Origin: Rubrobacter_A sp965214435
Lineage (GTDB): Bacteria > Actinomycetota > Rubrobacteria > Rubrobacterales > Rubrobacteraceae
Assembly: GCA_965214435.1 (NCBI GenBank)
Contig: OZ243960.1
Location: 1,178,001 to 1,242,000 of the forward strand
Direction of reading: 5' to 3'
Length of the DNA stretch: 64,000 nt
Positions 42,930-53,250 of this stretch are shown here, one piece after another (the first letter of the stretch is position 1; each line of letters opens with the position of its first letter). A model generated the notes under the pieces. That model made no database searches. It was given only the letters and a program-made list of their open reading frames with translations, and was not told the origin of the DNA. Made by a program: the position numbers and the translations under genes.

Positions 42930-43943
42930 TTGATCGTGGACTACGAGACCTTTGAGCTTGGAGATGTGGTACTGAGGGAAGGTGCCACGCTGCGGGACGC
43001 GAAGCTAGCCTACAAGACCTACGGCGAGTTGAACGGTGACAGGAGCAACGCTGTCGTCTACCCGACCTGGTACTCCGGCCAGCACCCGGATAATGAGTGG
43101 TTGATCGGGCCCAGCATGGCCCTCGACCCATCGCAATACTTCATCATAGTCCCGAACATGCTCGGCAACGGTCTATCGTCATCACCGAGCAACACCCCGC
43201 CGCCCTACGACAGGGCTCGCTTCCCGCACGTGACGACCTACGACAACGTCTCTGTGCAGCACCGGCTCGTAACGGAGGTCTTCGGCATCGAGAAGCTCGC
43301 GCTGGTGACCGGCTGGTCCATGGGCGCGCAGCAGACGTTCCAGTGGGGCGTCTCCTACCCGGAGATGGTCGAGCGGATGCTGCCCTTCTGCGGTTCGGCA
43401 AAGACCTCACCCCACAACTTCGTCTTCCTCGAAGGCGTTAGAGCGGCCCTCACGGCGGACGCAGCCTTTAACGGCGGATGGTACGACGCGCCCCCGAACA
43501 CGGGCTTGCGGGCGATGGCCCGGGTATACGCGGGGTGGGGCTTTTCGCAGGCGTTCTACCGGGAGCGGCTCTACGAAAGCGAGGGCTACTCTTCGCTCGA
43601 AGATTTCCTCGTCGCCTTCTGGGAAGGCTTCTTTCTGCCCAAAGACGCGAACAACCTCCTGGCTATGCTGTGGACCTGGCAGCACGGCGATGTTGGTATG
43701 ACCCCCGGATTTGACGGAGACCTCGAAGCCGCGCTCGGCAGCATACAGGCTAAAGCAATCGTAATGCCGGGCCAGACCGACCTGTACTTCCCGCCGGAGG
43801 ACAACGAGTACGAGGTGTCCCACATGAAAAATGCCGAGTTCCGGCCTATACCTTCTATCTGGGGCCACTTCGCGGGCGGCGGCATGAACCCGGCCGACAC
43901 GAAGTTCATAGACGACGCCCTCAAGGAGTTGCTCTCCTCGTAG
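42930..43943 (+). CDS. Alpha/beta hydrolase of the homoserine O-acetyltransferase (MetX) family
   Basis: A 337-residue alpha/beta-hydrolase. The nucleophile Ser lies in GWSMGAQQ (about residues 128-135), the acid in PGQTDLYFP and the His in WGHFAGGG. The N-terminal region (RDAKLAYKTYGELN, then NGLSSSPSNTPPPYDRARFP) is MetX-like. MetX acylates homoserine, but many relatives without methionine genes nearby are hydrolases. Here the neighbours are amidase and urease genes, so I do not assign a reaction. The TTG start follows GGAAAGGAG. Confidence 0.72.
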   Translation: MIVDYETFELGDVVLREGATLRDAKLAYKTYGELNGDRSNAVVYPTWYSGQHPDNEWLIGPSMALDPSQYFIIVPNMLGNGLSSSPSNTPPPYDRARFPHVTTYDNVSVQHRLVTEVFGIEKLALVTGWSMGAQQTFQWGVSYPEMVERMLPFCGSAKTSPHNFVFLEGVRAALTADAAFNGGWYDAPPNTGLRAMARVYAGWGFSQAFYRERLYESEGYSSLEDFLVAFWEGFFLPKDANNLLAMLWTWQHGDVGMTPGFDGDLEAALGSIQAKAIVMPGQTDLYFPPEDNEYEVSHMKNAEFRPIPSIWGHFAGGGMNPADTKFIDDALKELLSS

Positions 43944-44112
43944 AACGCCCCCCGGCACGTCGCTTGAGGCTGCCACTCCGCACGTTCCTTGTCCGGTTGT
44001 CTAAAGAAAGCAGGTTTCGGGAGCCTCCTTGTTTGGCCTCCGGGCCGGGGACGGTGTGGGGCATGATCCCTAAGATACACGTGTAGGGCTGCCGGAAGTA
44101 CCGAGGAGGCAC

Positions 44113-44415
44113 ATGAGGCTCTCGCCCCAGGAGCAGGAGAAGTTGATGATCTTCACCGCCGCCGAGGTGGCCCGCCGCCGCCGGGACCGGGGCCTGAAGC
44201 TCAACCACCCCGAAGCCATAGCCCTCATCTCCGCCGAGCTACTAGAAGGTGCCCGCGACGGCCGCAGCGTTGCTGACCTGATGAGCTTCGGGGCGACAAT
44301 ACTTTCGCGCGAAGACGTGATGGACGGCGTCCCGGAGATGGTCCCCGAGGTCGCCATCGAGGCTACCTTCCCGGACGGTACCAAGCTCGTCACCGTTCAC
44401 GATCCTATTACCTGA
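44113..44415 (+). CDS. ureA: Urease gamma subunit
   Basis: A 100-residue protein of canonical UreA length (MRLSPQEQEKLMIFTAAEVA, then GLKLNHPEAIALISAELLE and HDPI at the end). It forms the UreABC core enzyme that splits urea to ammonia and carbamate in the cytoplasm. The start follows GAGGAGG. In most operons ureB comes directly next; here a cyanase gene is inserted, starting 13 bases after the ureA stop. Confidence 0.95.
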   Translation: MRLSPQEQEKLMIFTAAEVARRRRDRGLKLNHPEAIALISAELLEGARDGRSVADLMSFGATILSREDVMDGVPEMVPEVAIEATFPDGTKLVTVHDPIT

Positions 44416-44427
44416 GAGGAGTCCAGC

Positions 44428-44877
44428 ATGGCCTTGAGCCGTGAAGAAGCTACGGAGATGATTCTCGACGCTAAAAAGGAACGGGGGTTTACCTGGAAGG
44501 CTCTGGCAGAGAAGATCGGCATGAGCGACGTGTGGACCACCGCGGCGCTCATGGGACAGGTCCACATGACCGAAGAAGAGGCGTCCAAAGCTACCGACGT
44601 GCTCGGCCTCGGGCCGGACGTCGCCGAAGCCTTGCAGAACTACCCGATGCGCGGCGGCCTCGACCCGCTGGTCCCGACCGACCCGCTCGTGTACCGCTTC
44701 TACGAGATTATGCAAGTGTATGGGGTGCCGATGAAAGAACTCATCCACGAGGAGTTCGGCGACGGCATCATGAGCGCCATAGACCTCACCATAGCCGTCG
44801 AGCGCGAAGAAGACCCGGACGGCGATCGGGTAAAAGTTACCTACTCCGGCAAGTTCCTGCCGTACAAGAGGTGGTAG
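44428..44877 (+). CDS. cynS: Cyanase (cyanate hydratase)
   Basis: A 149-residue protein of standard CynS length. It catalyses cyanate plus bicarbonate to ammonia and carbon dioxide as a decamer. The catalytic residues of E. coli CynS (Arg96, Glu99, Ser122) correspond here to Arg90, Glu93 and Ser116, all conserved. An N-terminal helical domain precedes the dimerising catalytic part. The gene sits between ureA and ureB in the same orientation with 10-13 base gaps. It is thus part of the urease operon; cyanate arises from urea, so the two activities could be linked. Confidence 0.95.
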   Translation: MALSREEATEMILDAKKERGFTWKALAEKIGMSDVWTTAALMGQVHMTEEEASKATDVLGLGPDVAEALQNYPMRGGLDPLVPTDPLVYRFYEIMQVYGVPMKELIHEEFGDGIMSAIDLTIAVEREEDPDGDRVKVTYSGKFLPYKRW

Positions 44878-44887
44878 GGATGAAGCC

Positions 44888-45255
44888 GTGATCCCCGGCG
44901 AGCTTCTATCCGGCGAAGGTGAAATAACCCTCAACCCCGGCAAGGAAGCCACGAGCGTCGCGGTCTCAAACACCGGCGACCGTCCGGTGCAGGTCGGGAG
45001 CCATTTCCACTTCTTCGAAGTGAACAAAGCACTACACTTCGACCGGGAAAGAGCCTACGGCCGGCGCCTCGCCATCCCCGCCGGAACGAGCGTACGCTTC
45101 GAGCCCGGCGACGAGCGGACGGTCGAGCTAATACCCTTCGGTGGCCGTCGCGTCGTCCGGGGGATGAACGGCCTCGTCGAAGGAGCCCTGGACGAGCCGG
45201 AGGTCCGCGAGGCGGCGCTACGGCGTGCCCGCGAGCGGGGCTTTATGGAGGGTTC

Positions 45256-45259
<4 letters not shown>
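44888..45259 (+). CDS. ureB: Urease beta subunit
   Basis: A 123-residue UreB protein: MIPGELLSGEGEITLNPGK, VQVGSHFHFFEVNKAL and AGTSVRFEPGDERTVELIPF are family landmarks. It is a structural part of the (alpha-beta-gamma)3 urease. It starts at GTG 44888, ten bases after cynS. Its end overlaps ureC by four bases (ATGA), so beta and alpha remain translationally coupled despite the cyanase insertion upstream. Confidence 0.95.
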
Positions 45260-46961
<1,702 letters not shown>

Positions 46962-46962
<1 letters not shown>

Positions 46963-47111
46963 TGCGCCCCGAAACGCTGCTGCGGCTCTTCCAGGTCTCG
47001 GACTCCACTTTCCCGACGGGTTTCGGGGAAGATGCGTACACCTTCGCGCCGCTCGTAGACGTGCGGTCCATGCGGCACGAACGACAGAGAGTGAGGTTGT
47101 ACATATCGTGA
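46962..47111 (+). pseudogene. ureF: ureF remnant with internal deletion (49 codons)
   Basis: The frame begins with a UreF N terminus (MRPETLLRLFQVSDSTFPTG) and ends with a UreF C terminus (SMRHERQRVRLYIS, compare the usual RHE..Q..RL..S ending). About 180 residues between them are missing, in frame. ATG overlaps the ureC stop by one base, and the TGA overlaps the ureG GTG, so translational coupling survives. The product lacks the helical core that binds UreD and UreG and cannot be a normal activation chaperone. Confidence 0.8.
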
Positions 47112-47767
47112 GCGCGTTAAAACTTGGTATCGGGGGGCCGGTCGGGTCCGGGAAGACGGCGCTCGTGGCGGAGTTGTGCCGCCGCCTGGGCGACGAGTTG
47201 GAGATAGCTGCCGTGACCAACGACATCTTTACCCGCGAGGATGCCGAGTTCCTCTCGCGGGCGGCGGTTCTGCCGGATGGGAGGGTCGTTGGGGTTGAGA
47301 CCGGGGGGTGCCCGCACACCGCTATCCGGGATGACATATCCATGAACCTCGATGCGGTTGAAGCCTTGGAGAGGGATCTCCCGCAGCTAGACCTAATTTT
47401 TATCGAGAGCGGCGGGGATAACCTGGCGGCGTCCTTCTCCCCGGAGCTGGTAGACGCTTCCATCTACGTTATAGACGTCTGCGGCGGTGACAAGGTCCCT
47501 CGCAAGGGCGGCCCCGGCGTCACTCGCTCGGAGCTTCTGATAATGAACAAGATAGAACTCTCCGGGTACGTTGGGGCGGACCTCTCGGTTATGGAGCGCG
47601 ACGCCGGCGCCCTGCGCGGCGAGGCTCCGACGCTCTTTACCTCCGTCCTCGGGGGTGACGGTATGGAGGCCGTCGTCCGGTGGGTAAAGCGTGCCGTCGG
47701 GGATCGCGCCTGGACCCCCGCTACCTCCAACGCTCGCCCCGACCACCACCACTCCCACCCGCATTAG
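47108..47767 (+). CDS. ureG: Urease accessory GTPase UreG
   Basis: A 219-residue SIMIBI GTPase. The P-loop GIGGPVGSGKTALV is near residues 7-20; VTNDIFTREDAEFL and GVETGGCPHTAIRDD follow (the nickel-binding C-P-H motif). NKIEL supplies guanine specificity. A His-rich tail ends the protein. UreG couples GTP hydrolysis to nickel delivery. GTG 47108 is chosen because the protein then aligns from its first residue; it is coupled by GTGA to the ureF remnant. Confidence 0.93.
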   Translation: MSALKLGIGGPVGSGKTALVAELCRRLGDELEIAAVTNDIFTREDAEFLSRAAVLPDGRVVGVETGGCPHTAIRDDISMNLDAVEALERDLPQLDLIFIESGGDNLAASFSPELVDASIYVIDVCGGDKVPRKGGPGVTRSELLIMNKIELSGYVGADLSVMERDAGALRGEAPTLFTSVLGGDGMEAVVRWVKRAVGDRAWTPATSNARPDHHHSHPH

Positions 47768-47797
47768 GACGCTGGCTCTGGTCTGTACAGTGCTCCA

Positions 47798-48223
47798 ATG
47801 GTCTCCAAAGAACGTATCTGGGAGGCCGAGAACCTGCTAGCCCTGACGGAAGACTGGGCCGCCCGGCGCCCCGACGTCGTGGCGGTAGGGTTGGGTGGTT
47901 CCTGGGCGCGAGGGGAGGCCCGCGAAGACTCAGACGTAGACCTTTCAATACTTACCCGCGATCCGCGCCACTACCTGGAGGATGAGACGTGGGTCCGGGA
48001 CCTCGGTGGTCTGCGAGTCGTCAGGGCGCGGGCCTGGGGACCAATGACCGAGCGTCGGTTCGTCCTCCCGTCGGGGTTGGAGGTAGAGGCTGGTATAGCG
48101 TCCCTGTCGTGGGCCTCGACAGACCCCGTGGACCACAACCTGCGGCCCATCATCCGTGCCGGGTTCCGCATCATCTACGACCCGGAGGGTTTGCTCGCCC
48201 GACTCGTGGAGGCTTGCCGGTGA
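47798..48223 (+). CDS. MNT/KNTase-like nucleotidyltransferase
   Basis: A 141-residue protein with the nucleotidyltransferase signature GGSWARGEAREDSDVDLSI (residues about 33-51), where G-S and D-x-D bind nucleotide and metal. Minimal nucleotidyltransferases of this size often pair with HEPN proteins as toxin-antitoxin modules. No HEPN gene is adjacent; the nearest R-x4-H protein is 10 kb away. It sits between ureG and ureD, overlapping the ureD start by four bases. A -10-like TACAGT lies six bases before the ATG. Its role in the urease operon is unknown. Confidence 0.78.
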   Translation: MVSKERIWEAENLLALTEDWAARRPDVVAVGLGGSWARGEAREDSDVDLSILTRDPRHYLEDETWVRDLGGLRVVRARAWGPMTERRFVLPSGLEVEAGIASLSWASTDPVDHNLRPIIRAGFRIIYDPEGLLARLVEACR

Positions 48224-49083
48224 CGCCCGGGACGGCTGCGGGTACTGCCGTTCGCGCCGGTCAGAGAGGTATCCTGTCCCTGCGCTTCGAGAGGCGTGGA
48301 AAGCGCACGGTGCTGGCCGAGAGGTACTCGAAAGCCCCGTTTGGCAGCGTCCGGGCCGGTTATCCGGACACCTCCGGTATCGCGGAGGTTCAGGTCACGA
48401 ACCCCGGCGGCGGTGTCCTCGGAGGCGATGATCTCGCGACGGAGGTCCACCTCGGAGCCGGGGCCGCCGCCACAATCCTGACCCAGGGCGCGACGAAAGT
48501 TTACCGGGGAGCCGCATCCGTCCAGCGGGCGAGCTTCGAACTCGGTGACGGGGCTCTGCTGGAGTACCTGCCGCACCACCTCATACCCTACGCCGGTTCC
48601 TCTTGCCGGCAGACGGCGGACTTCCACCTCTCCGGGGAGGCTGGACTTATGGCCTGGGAGGCGTACTCCGCCGGGCGGGTCGCGCGCGGGGAGTTGTTCG
48701 CCTTCGAGAAGTTGTCCGGCAAAACGCGCATTTTCAGGGATGGGACACCGGAGGTCATCGACGGCTTCGAGCTCTCCGGTGGGGACTTTTCCGGGGAGCC
48801 GTCCGGTAGAAAGCCGTTTGGTGGGGAAATTTTTGGCGGGTACCTTTATACGGGTGCTCTTTACGTCTGTGCGCCCGGTGCCGGGGAGCTTGCGGAAGGT
48901 CTGCACGGGGCGCTTTCCGGGGTGCCGGGCGTAGCGGCGTCGGCGAGCGCGGCGTCGGGCGGGTTGTGCGCGGTCCGGGTGCTGGCGGCCAATGCCGATG
49001 GGTTGTACCGGGTGCTGAACGTCTGCCGGCCGGCGGCGCGGGCGTACCTCGGGTTACCGTCTCCGCCCCGGCGGGTGTGGTAG
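48220..49083 (+). CDS. ureD: Urease accessory protein UreD
   Basis: A UreD/UreH chaperone of about 287 residues. Recognisable segments are TNPGGGVLGGDDLATEVHLG, ILTQGATKVYRG, LEYLPHHLIPYAGS and the EAYSAGRVARGELFAF stretch. UreD holds apo-urease and normally binds UreF, which then recruits UreG. It begins at GTG 48220, overlapping the nucleotidyltransferase stop. It is last in the urease operon and is followed by a hairpin before moeA. Confidence 0.88.
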   Translation: MTPGTAAGTAVRAGQRGILSLRFERRGKRTVLAERYSKAPFGSVRAGYPDTSGIAEVQVTNPGGGVLGGDDLATEVHLGAGAAATILTQGATKVYRGAASVQRASFELGDGALLEYLPHHLIPYAGSSCRQTADFHLSGEAGLMAWEAYSAGRVARGELFAFEKLSGKTRIFRDGTPEVIDGFELSGGDFSGEPSGRKPFGGEIFGGYLYTGALYVCAPGAGELAEGLHGALSGVPGVAASASAASGGLCAVRVLAANADGLYRVLNVCRPAARAYLGLPSPPRRVW

Positions 49084-49122
49084 CTTTACCCTGTAATTCC
49101 GAAGCATTACTCAGGGGTAAAG
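49084..49122 (+). promoter_or_regulatory. Hairpin between ureD and moeA that may cover the moeA ribosome site
   Basis: CTTTACCC (49084-49091) pairs with GGGTAAAG (49115-49122), and GTAAT (49093-49097) pairs with ATTAC (49106-49110) inside. The right arm holds the AAAGG that serves moeA (ATG 49132). The structure could hide the ribosome site or act as a weak terminator without a T-run. Confidence 0.5.
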
Positions 49123-49131
49123 GTTACGGTT

Positions 49132-50385
49132 ATGCAAACGTTTGGAAAGCTTATAGACCACTATGAGGCCGAGAGGCTGGTGCTGGAAAGTACACCTCTT
49201 CCGGTAGCCGTCAGCCGGCCGCTGGAGGAGGTCCAGGGACTCGCGGTGGCGGAGGACATAAGGGCCAGGTTCGACTCCCCGCCGTTCGATAACTCGGCGA
49301 TGGACGGGTACGCGGTACGGAGCGCTGACGCCTCGGAGGCTGGGCGCACGTTTGTCGTGGTGGACGAGGCTCCAGCCGGGCGTCCGGCGGAAAAAAGCGT
49401 CGGTGAGGGAGAAGCCATAAAGATCTTCACCGGCGGTTTTATACCGGACGGCGCTGATGCCGTAGTCCCCGTCGAAAACACCTCCGGCTGGGGCGAAGAG
49501 TTCGAGCTAAAGAAGCCCGCCGCACCCGGAGCGAGCGTCCGCCGCAGCGGGGAGGACGTGCGGGCCGGAGAAGTTATCTTGAGGGCTGGCACGGAGCTTG
49601 GGCCGCCGGAGATAGCCCTGGCCGCGACCCAGGGTTACGGGGAGTTACCGGTCTACCGGCGGCCGAAGGTCGTCATACTGTCCACGGGGACGGAGTTGGT
49701 TGCGCCGGGGGATAGGGAGCTCTCACCGGGGGAGATCTTTGACTCCAACTCGTTCGCGATGCTGGCCCAGGCCCGCGAAACCGGCGCCGAGGCCCGCCGC
49801 ATAGCCGCTGCCTCTGACGACCCGGAGATCCTACGTTCCGCCGTAGAAGAGGCGCTAGAGAGCGCGGACGTCGTGGTCACCAGCGGCGGCGTGTCGGTCG
49901 GGGAGAAGGACCTCGTAAAGTCTACGCTGCTGGACCTCGGTGTCGAGCAGGTCTTCTGGGGCATAAAGCTCAAGCCCGGAAAGCCGGTCTTCTACGGCGC
50001 CCGGGACGGGACGCGCTTTTTCGGACTCCCCGGCAACCCGGTCTCAGCGATGGTCTGCTTCGAGCTTTTTGTCCGGCCGGCGCTCTCGAAGATGATGGGC
50101 CGCGAAGACTACCGCAGGCCGCGTATCCACGTCCACTTCGAGAAAGACATGGAGAACCGCCTCGGCCGGATGCACGCGATGCGGGTAAGCCTCTCGCGCG
50201 AGGAGAGCGGCTGGAAGGCGGAGTCTGTCGGGGCGCAGGGCTCAGGGCTCGTCACGTCGCTAACGAAGGCCGATGCCCTGGCGCTTATTGGGCCGGAGTC
50301 CGAGGTGCGGGCTGGGGAAGAGGTTGCGGCCATAGTGCTGCGCGAGGAAGTCTTGCTCGGTGGGAGCCGGGGTCGGGAGTGGTAA
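49132..50385 (+). CDS. moeA: Molybdopterin molybdenumtransferase MoeA
   Basis: A 417-residue MoeA that inserts molybdate into adenylylated molybdopterin. Landmarks are FDNSAMDGYAV (about residues 49-59), FTGGFIPDGADAVVPVE, the MoCF domain STGTELV, TSGGVSVGEKD and FFGLPGNPVSAMV. It follows the urease operon but has a hairpin in front that may separate or regulate it. Other Moco genes are not nearby. Confidence 0.92.
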   Translation: MQTFGKLIDHYEAERLVLESTPLPVAVSRPLEEVQGLAVAEDIRARFDSPPFDNSAMDGYAVRSADASEAGRTFVVVDEAPAGRPAEKSVGEGEAIKIFTGGFIPDGADAVVPVENTSGWGEEFELKKPAAPGASVRRSGEDVRAGEVILRAGTELGPPEIALAATQGYGELPVYRRPKVVILSTGTELVAPGDRELSPGEIFDSNSFAMLAQARETGAEARRIAAASDDPEILRSAVEEALESADVVVTSGGVSVGEKDLVKSTLLDLGVEQVFWGIKLKPGKPVFYGARDGTRFFGLPGNPVSAMVCFELFVRPALSKMMGREDYRRPRIHVHFEKDMENRLGRMHAMRVSLSREESGWKAESVGAQGSGLVTSLTKADALALIGPESEVRAGEEVAAIVLREEVLLGGSRGREW

Positions 50386-50388
50386 AAT
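50383..50388 (+). promoter_or_regulatory. Candidate -10 of leaderless promoter for the HhH protein
   Basis: TAAAAT overlaps the moeA stop region and ends eight bases before ATG 50397. No ribosome site is visible; no -35 at 17 bases. Confidence 0.4.
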
Positions 50389-50396
50389 CGGGCCAT

Positions 50397-51428
50397 ATGT
50401 TCGAGTCAGACTACGAAGAAAATGTTTTTCGCCGCCGATTGATGAAAGAGGTTGCTCCGGAGGTACCGGTGCATTTCTCATTCTACTCGCCGTCAGTAAA
50501 GGTGCAGGTGATGTACCCGGCGGAGCATGTACCGGGTACGAACGGCCGCTACATCGGCAACGGCGTGACCATCGAGTTTGTCCCGGAGGACGCGGCGGCG
50601 GTCGAGCGGGTGCGGGAGATGGTCTGGCAGTGGGAAGAGACCAACGCGTTTACGGCGGTGCGCAAGATCAACCACCTCCGGCGCGGCGTTGACCCGGCGA
50701 GCGTCGAGGGCCTCCTGGAGCGGGTGCGCGGCGTGGACAAGCGGGCCGCCGCCAAAGCCGCCGAAGCCATAGGCCCCGACGGTTTGCGGGAGCTTATAGA
50801 CGCGGAGGACGCCAAAGACCTCTCGCGGCTGCCGGGCATCGGGAGCAAGCGGTCGCAGGCGATAATAGAGTTCTACCGTAACGAGCATGACCCGCGGCGC
50901 TTTTTGTATGCTGCGAACCGCAACGACCGCTTCCGGGGACAGCCGATTACCACAGAGCTGGATCTCGCCAAAGACCTCGAAGAGCAGGTCTGGGACCACG
51001 CCTCGCGGGCCAGGACGCTCGGTGAGCCGGACGCGATGGGACCCGGGGAGCCGCCGGGGCACACGACGGTGCGCGACCCGAACATGCTCCATCCTCTAGC
51101 GATGACGCCGTCTCTGATGGGACGTGGCGTGTACTACCCGGAGCAGATCGAGGTCTACGCCGACGTCTTGAAGCGGGTGCTCGTGGACGGCGAGAAGCTT
51201 GCCGGGGTGGACGAGTTGCGTATACAGCGCGGCAAGATCTTCCACACCCACAAGTTGCCCGGCGTCGGCATGAAGACCCGGATGCGGGTCCTGGCGAGCG
51301 GCTTGCTCGACGACGAATATACCTACGAGAATCTCGCCCGGATACCCGGCGTCACGGACGCCCAGGCGCGGACCATAGCCGAAGCCGCGAAAGCCGAGGC
51401 TGCCAGGTCCGGGGTCCGTGTCCCGTAG
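50397..51428 (+). CDS. Helix-hairpin-helix protein of unknown function
   Basis: About 343 residues. Several helix-hairpin-helix-like segments are visible: RLPGIGSKRSQAI near residues 144-156, HTHKLPGVGMKTRMRVL near 280-296 and LARIPGVTDAQARTIAEA near 312-329. The PGIGSK form binds the DNA backbone in RuvA/UvrC-like proteins. The N-terminal 80 residues are beta-rich and unrecognised. The gene overlaps by 11 bases the next gene, a DEDDh exonuclease/GIY-YIG nuclease that lacks its own HhH domain, so the two may act together on DNA. ATG 50397 is preferred over GTG 50379. Confidence 0.7.
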   Translation: MFESDYEENVFRRRLMKEVAPEVPVHFSFYSPSVKVQVMYPAEHVPGTNGRYIGNGVTIEFVPEDAAAVERVREMVWQWEETNAFTAVRKINHLRRGVDPASVEGLLERVRGVDKRAAAKAAEAIGPDGLRELIDAEDAKDLSRLPGIGSKRSQAIIEFYRNEHDPRRFLYAANRNDRFRGQPITTELDLAKDLEEQVWDHASRARTLGEPDAMGPGEPPGHTTVRDPNMLHPLAMTPSLMGRGVYYPEQIEVYADVLKRVLVDGEKLAGVDELRIQRGKIFHTHKLPGVGMKTRMRVLASGLLDDEYTYENLARIPGVTDAQARTIAEAAKAEAARSGVRVP

Positions 51429-53241
51429 GCTCTACGGCTTTGTAGAAAGCCGCGAGCCGGTCAGCCCGGAAACCGTGGCCGCGGAGTGGCTCTCGATGCA
51501 GAACCTGAACGGTGACGCGCGGAAGCTCGTCGAAGAGTTGGTCGGTGGAGATCCGCGCTTTGCGTGGGACGAAGGTCTTTTGAGGACCGCGGACCTGGCT
51601 TCGCTGCCGCTTGAGGAGGCTCCTTACGTAGTCTTCGACGTAGAGACCACCGGCTCGTCACCGGAAAAGGGCGCTATCACGGAGATCGGGGCATTAAAGA
51701 TAGCCGGTAACAAAGTGGTAGAGGAATTTTCCACGCTGGTCAACCCAGGACGGCCGATAGAGCCGTTCGTGGTCCGGCTCACCGGCATCACGGACGAGAT
51801 GGTGGCCGACGCCCCGGCCCCGGAAGAGGTCATGTCGCGCTTTGAGGAGTTCTCGGAGGGTACGGTCCTCGTCGGGCACAACGTCGGCTTTGACTGCTCG
51901 TTCGTCGCCGCCGCGAGGGGTGGCGACCCGCTCCCGAACCCGGTGCTCGACACGCTGAAGCTTTCCCGGGCGCTGGTGCCGGGCCTCCGGCGCTATAAGC
52001 TCTCGGCGCTGGCCGGGCACTTTGGGGTGCGGGAGACGCCGAACCACCGGGCGCTCGCCGACGCCGCCGCGACCGCCGGGGTGCTGCTGAAGCTACTCAA
52101 GCTGCTCCGCTCCGCCGGGGTAACGAGCGTCGGGGAGGCGCTAACGCTCCGGGGCCGCCGGGGAGCGGGCGGGCGCATAAAGCCGCAGAAGCAGCACCTC
52201 GCCGAGGACCTTCCCCGCACGCCGGGGGTCTACTACTTCCTGGATAAAAACGGCGGTACGCTGTACGTCGGCAAGGCCAAGGACTTAAAGAGCCGGGTGA
52301 GGACGTACTTTACCGGGGGTGACGGGCGGAGAAAGGTCGGCCGGCTCGTCGAAGAGGTCGCGGAAGTCCGGGTGCGGGAGACAAAGAGTGAGTTGTACGC
52401 CCTTATCCTGGAGGCACGGGAGATAAAGCGGCTTCTGCCCCGCTACAACACCGCGGGCCGGGGCGAGGGTTCGCGCTGGTTTGTCAGGCTGGACGCGGAC
52501 GAGCCGTACCCGGTGCCCGAGCGGGTGGCGGCCCCGGATAAGGAGGATGGGGCGACTTACCTCGGGCCGTATCGGAGCGCCGGGGTGCTGGATACTTGCA
52601 TAGAGGCTCTAGGCAGGATCTTCCCTTTCCGCCGGTGTTCGAGGGATGGGGGAGAAGCGTGTTTCTACGGCCAGATGAATCGCTGCGCGCCGTGCACCGG
52701 GATGGACGCGGAGGAGTACCGGCGCACGGTGGTCGGGGAGGTCGTGGCGCTTCTGCGGGGCGAGGGCGGTGAGGAGCACCTCGCGGCGCTGGTCGAAGAA
52801 AGGGAGCGGCTCTCCCAGGAGCTGGAGTTCGAGGCGGCGGCGCGGCTGCGGGACCTTATCTCTGGTATAGAGCGTATCCGGTTTTCCCGGAGCCTGGTCT
52901 CCGCCGAGGGCGTGCAGGCGATCGTAGCACCTTCGACCGAGCCCGGCATGCTGGAAGTATTCGCCCTCTGTGACGGACGGCTCGTCGCCCACGGGAGCTT
53001 CGAGGCCGGCGATTCCGCCGGGATCTCCCGCTTCGCCGCCGGGGTCCTAGAGAAAGAAGCCGCTGCCGGCGACCCTCGGGCGAGGGCTGATGAGGCCCGG
53101 GTCGTGGCCGCCTACATACGGCGCTCGCGGGGAGCCGCATCGGTCGAGGCGGTACGCCTCGGGGAGCCGGCGGACCTCGTAGAAGCCGCGGAGCGGCTAT
53201 CCCAGACCATTACCGGAGCCGGGGCAATTCCGCTATCATGA
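51418..53241 (+). CDS. DEDDh exonuclease fused to GIY-YIG (UvrC N-terminal-like) nuclease
   Basis: A 607-residue fusion. A DnaQ-type 3'-5' exonuclease covers about residues 65-225 (VFDVETTGSSPEKGAITEIG; HNVGFDCSF; HRALADA). A GIY-YIG domain follows near 260-345 (PGVYYFLDKNGGTLYVGKAK), then a UVR-like helical pair near 455-485. The UvrC C-terminal RNase-H-like nuclease and HhH domains are missing, as in Cho-like and mycobacterial DEDDh/GIY-YIG proteins. The likely role is DNA repair or processing. The GTG start overlaps the HhH gene by 11 bases. Confidence 0.87.
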   Translation: MSRRLYGFVESREPVSPETVAAEWLSMQNLNGDARKLVEELVGGDPRFAWDEGLLRTADLASLPLEEAPYVVFDVETTGSSPEKGAITEIGALKIAGNKVVEEFSTLVNPGRPIEPFVVRLTGITDEMVADAPAPEEVMSRFEEFSEGTVLVGHNVGFDCSFVAAARGGDPLPNPVLDTLKLSRALVPGLRRYKLSALAGHFGVRETPNHRALADAAATAGVLLKLLKLLRSAGVTSVGEALTLRGRRGAGGRIKPQKQHLAEDLPRTPGVYYFLDKNGGTLYVGKAKDLKSRVRTYFTGGDGRRKVGRLVEEVAEVRVRETKSELYALILEAREIKRLLPRYNTAGRGEGSRWFVRLDADEPYPVPERVAAPDKEDGATYLGPYRSAGVLDTCIEALGRIFPFRRCSRDGGEACFYGQMNRCAPCTGMDAEEYRRTVVGEVVALLRGEGGEEHLAALVEERERLSQELEFEAAARLRDLISGIERIRFSRSLVSAEGVQAIVAPSTEPGMLEVFALCDGRLVAHGSFEAGDSAGISRFAAGVLEKEAAAGDPRARADEARVVAAYIRRSRGAASVEAVRLGEPADLVEAAERLSQTITGAGAIPLS

Positions 53242-53250
53242 TAAAATTCA

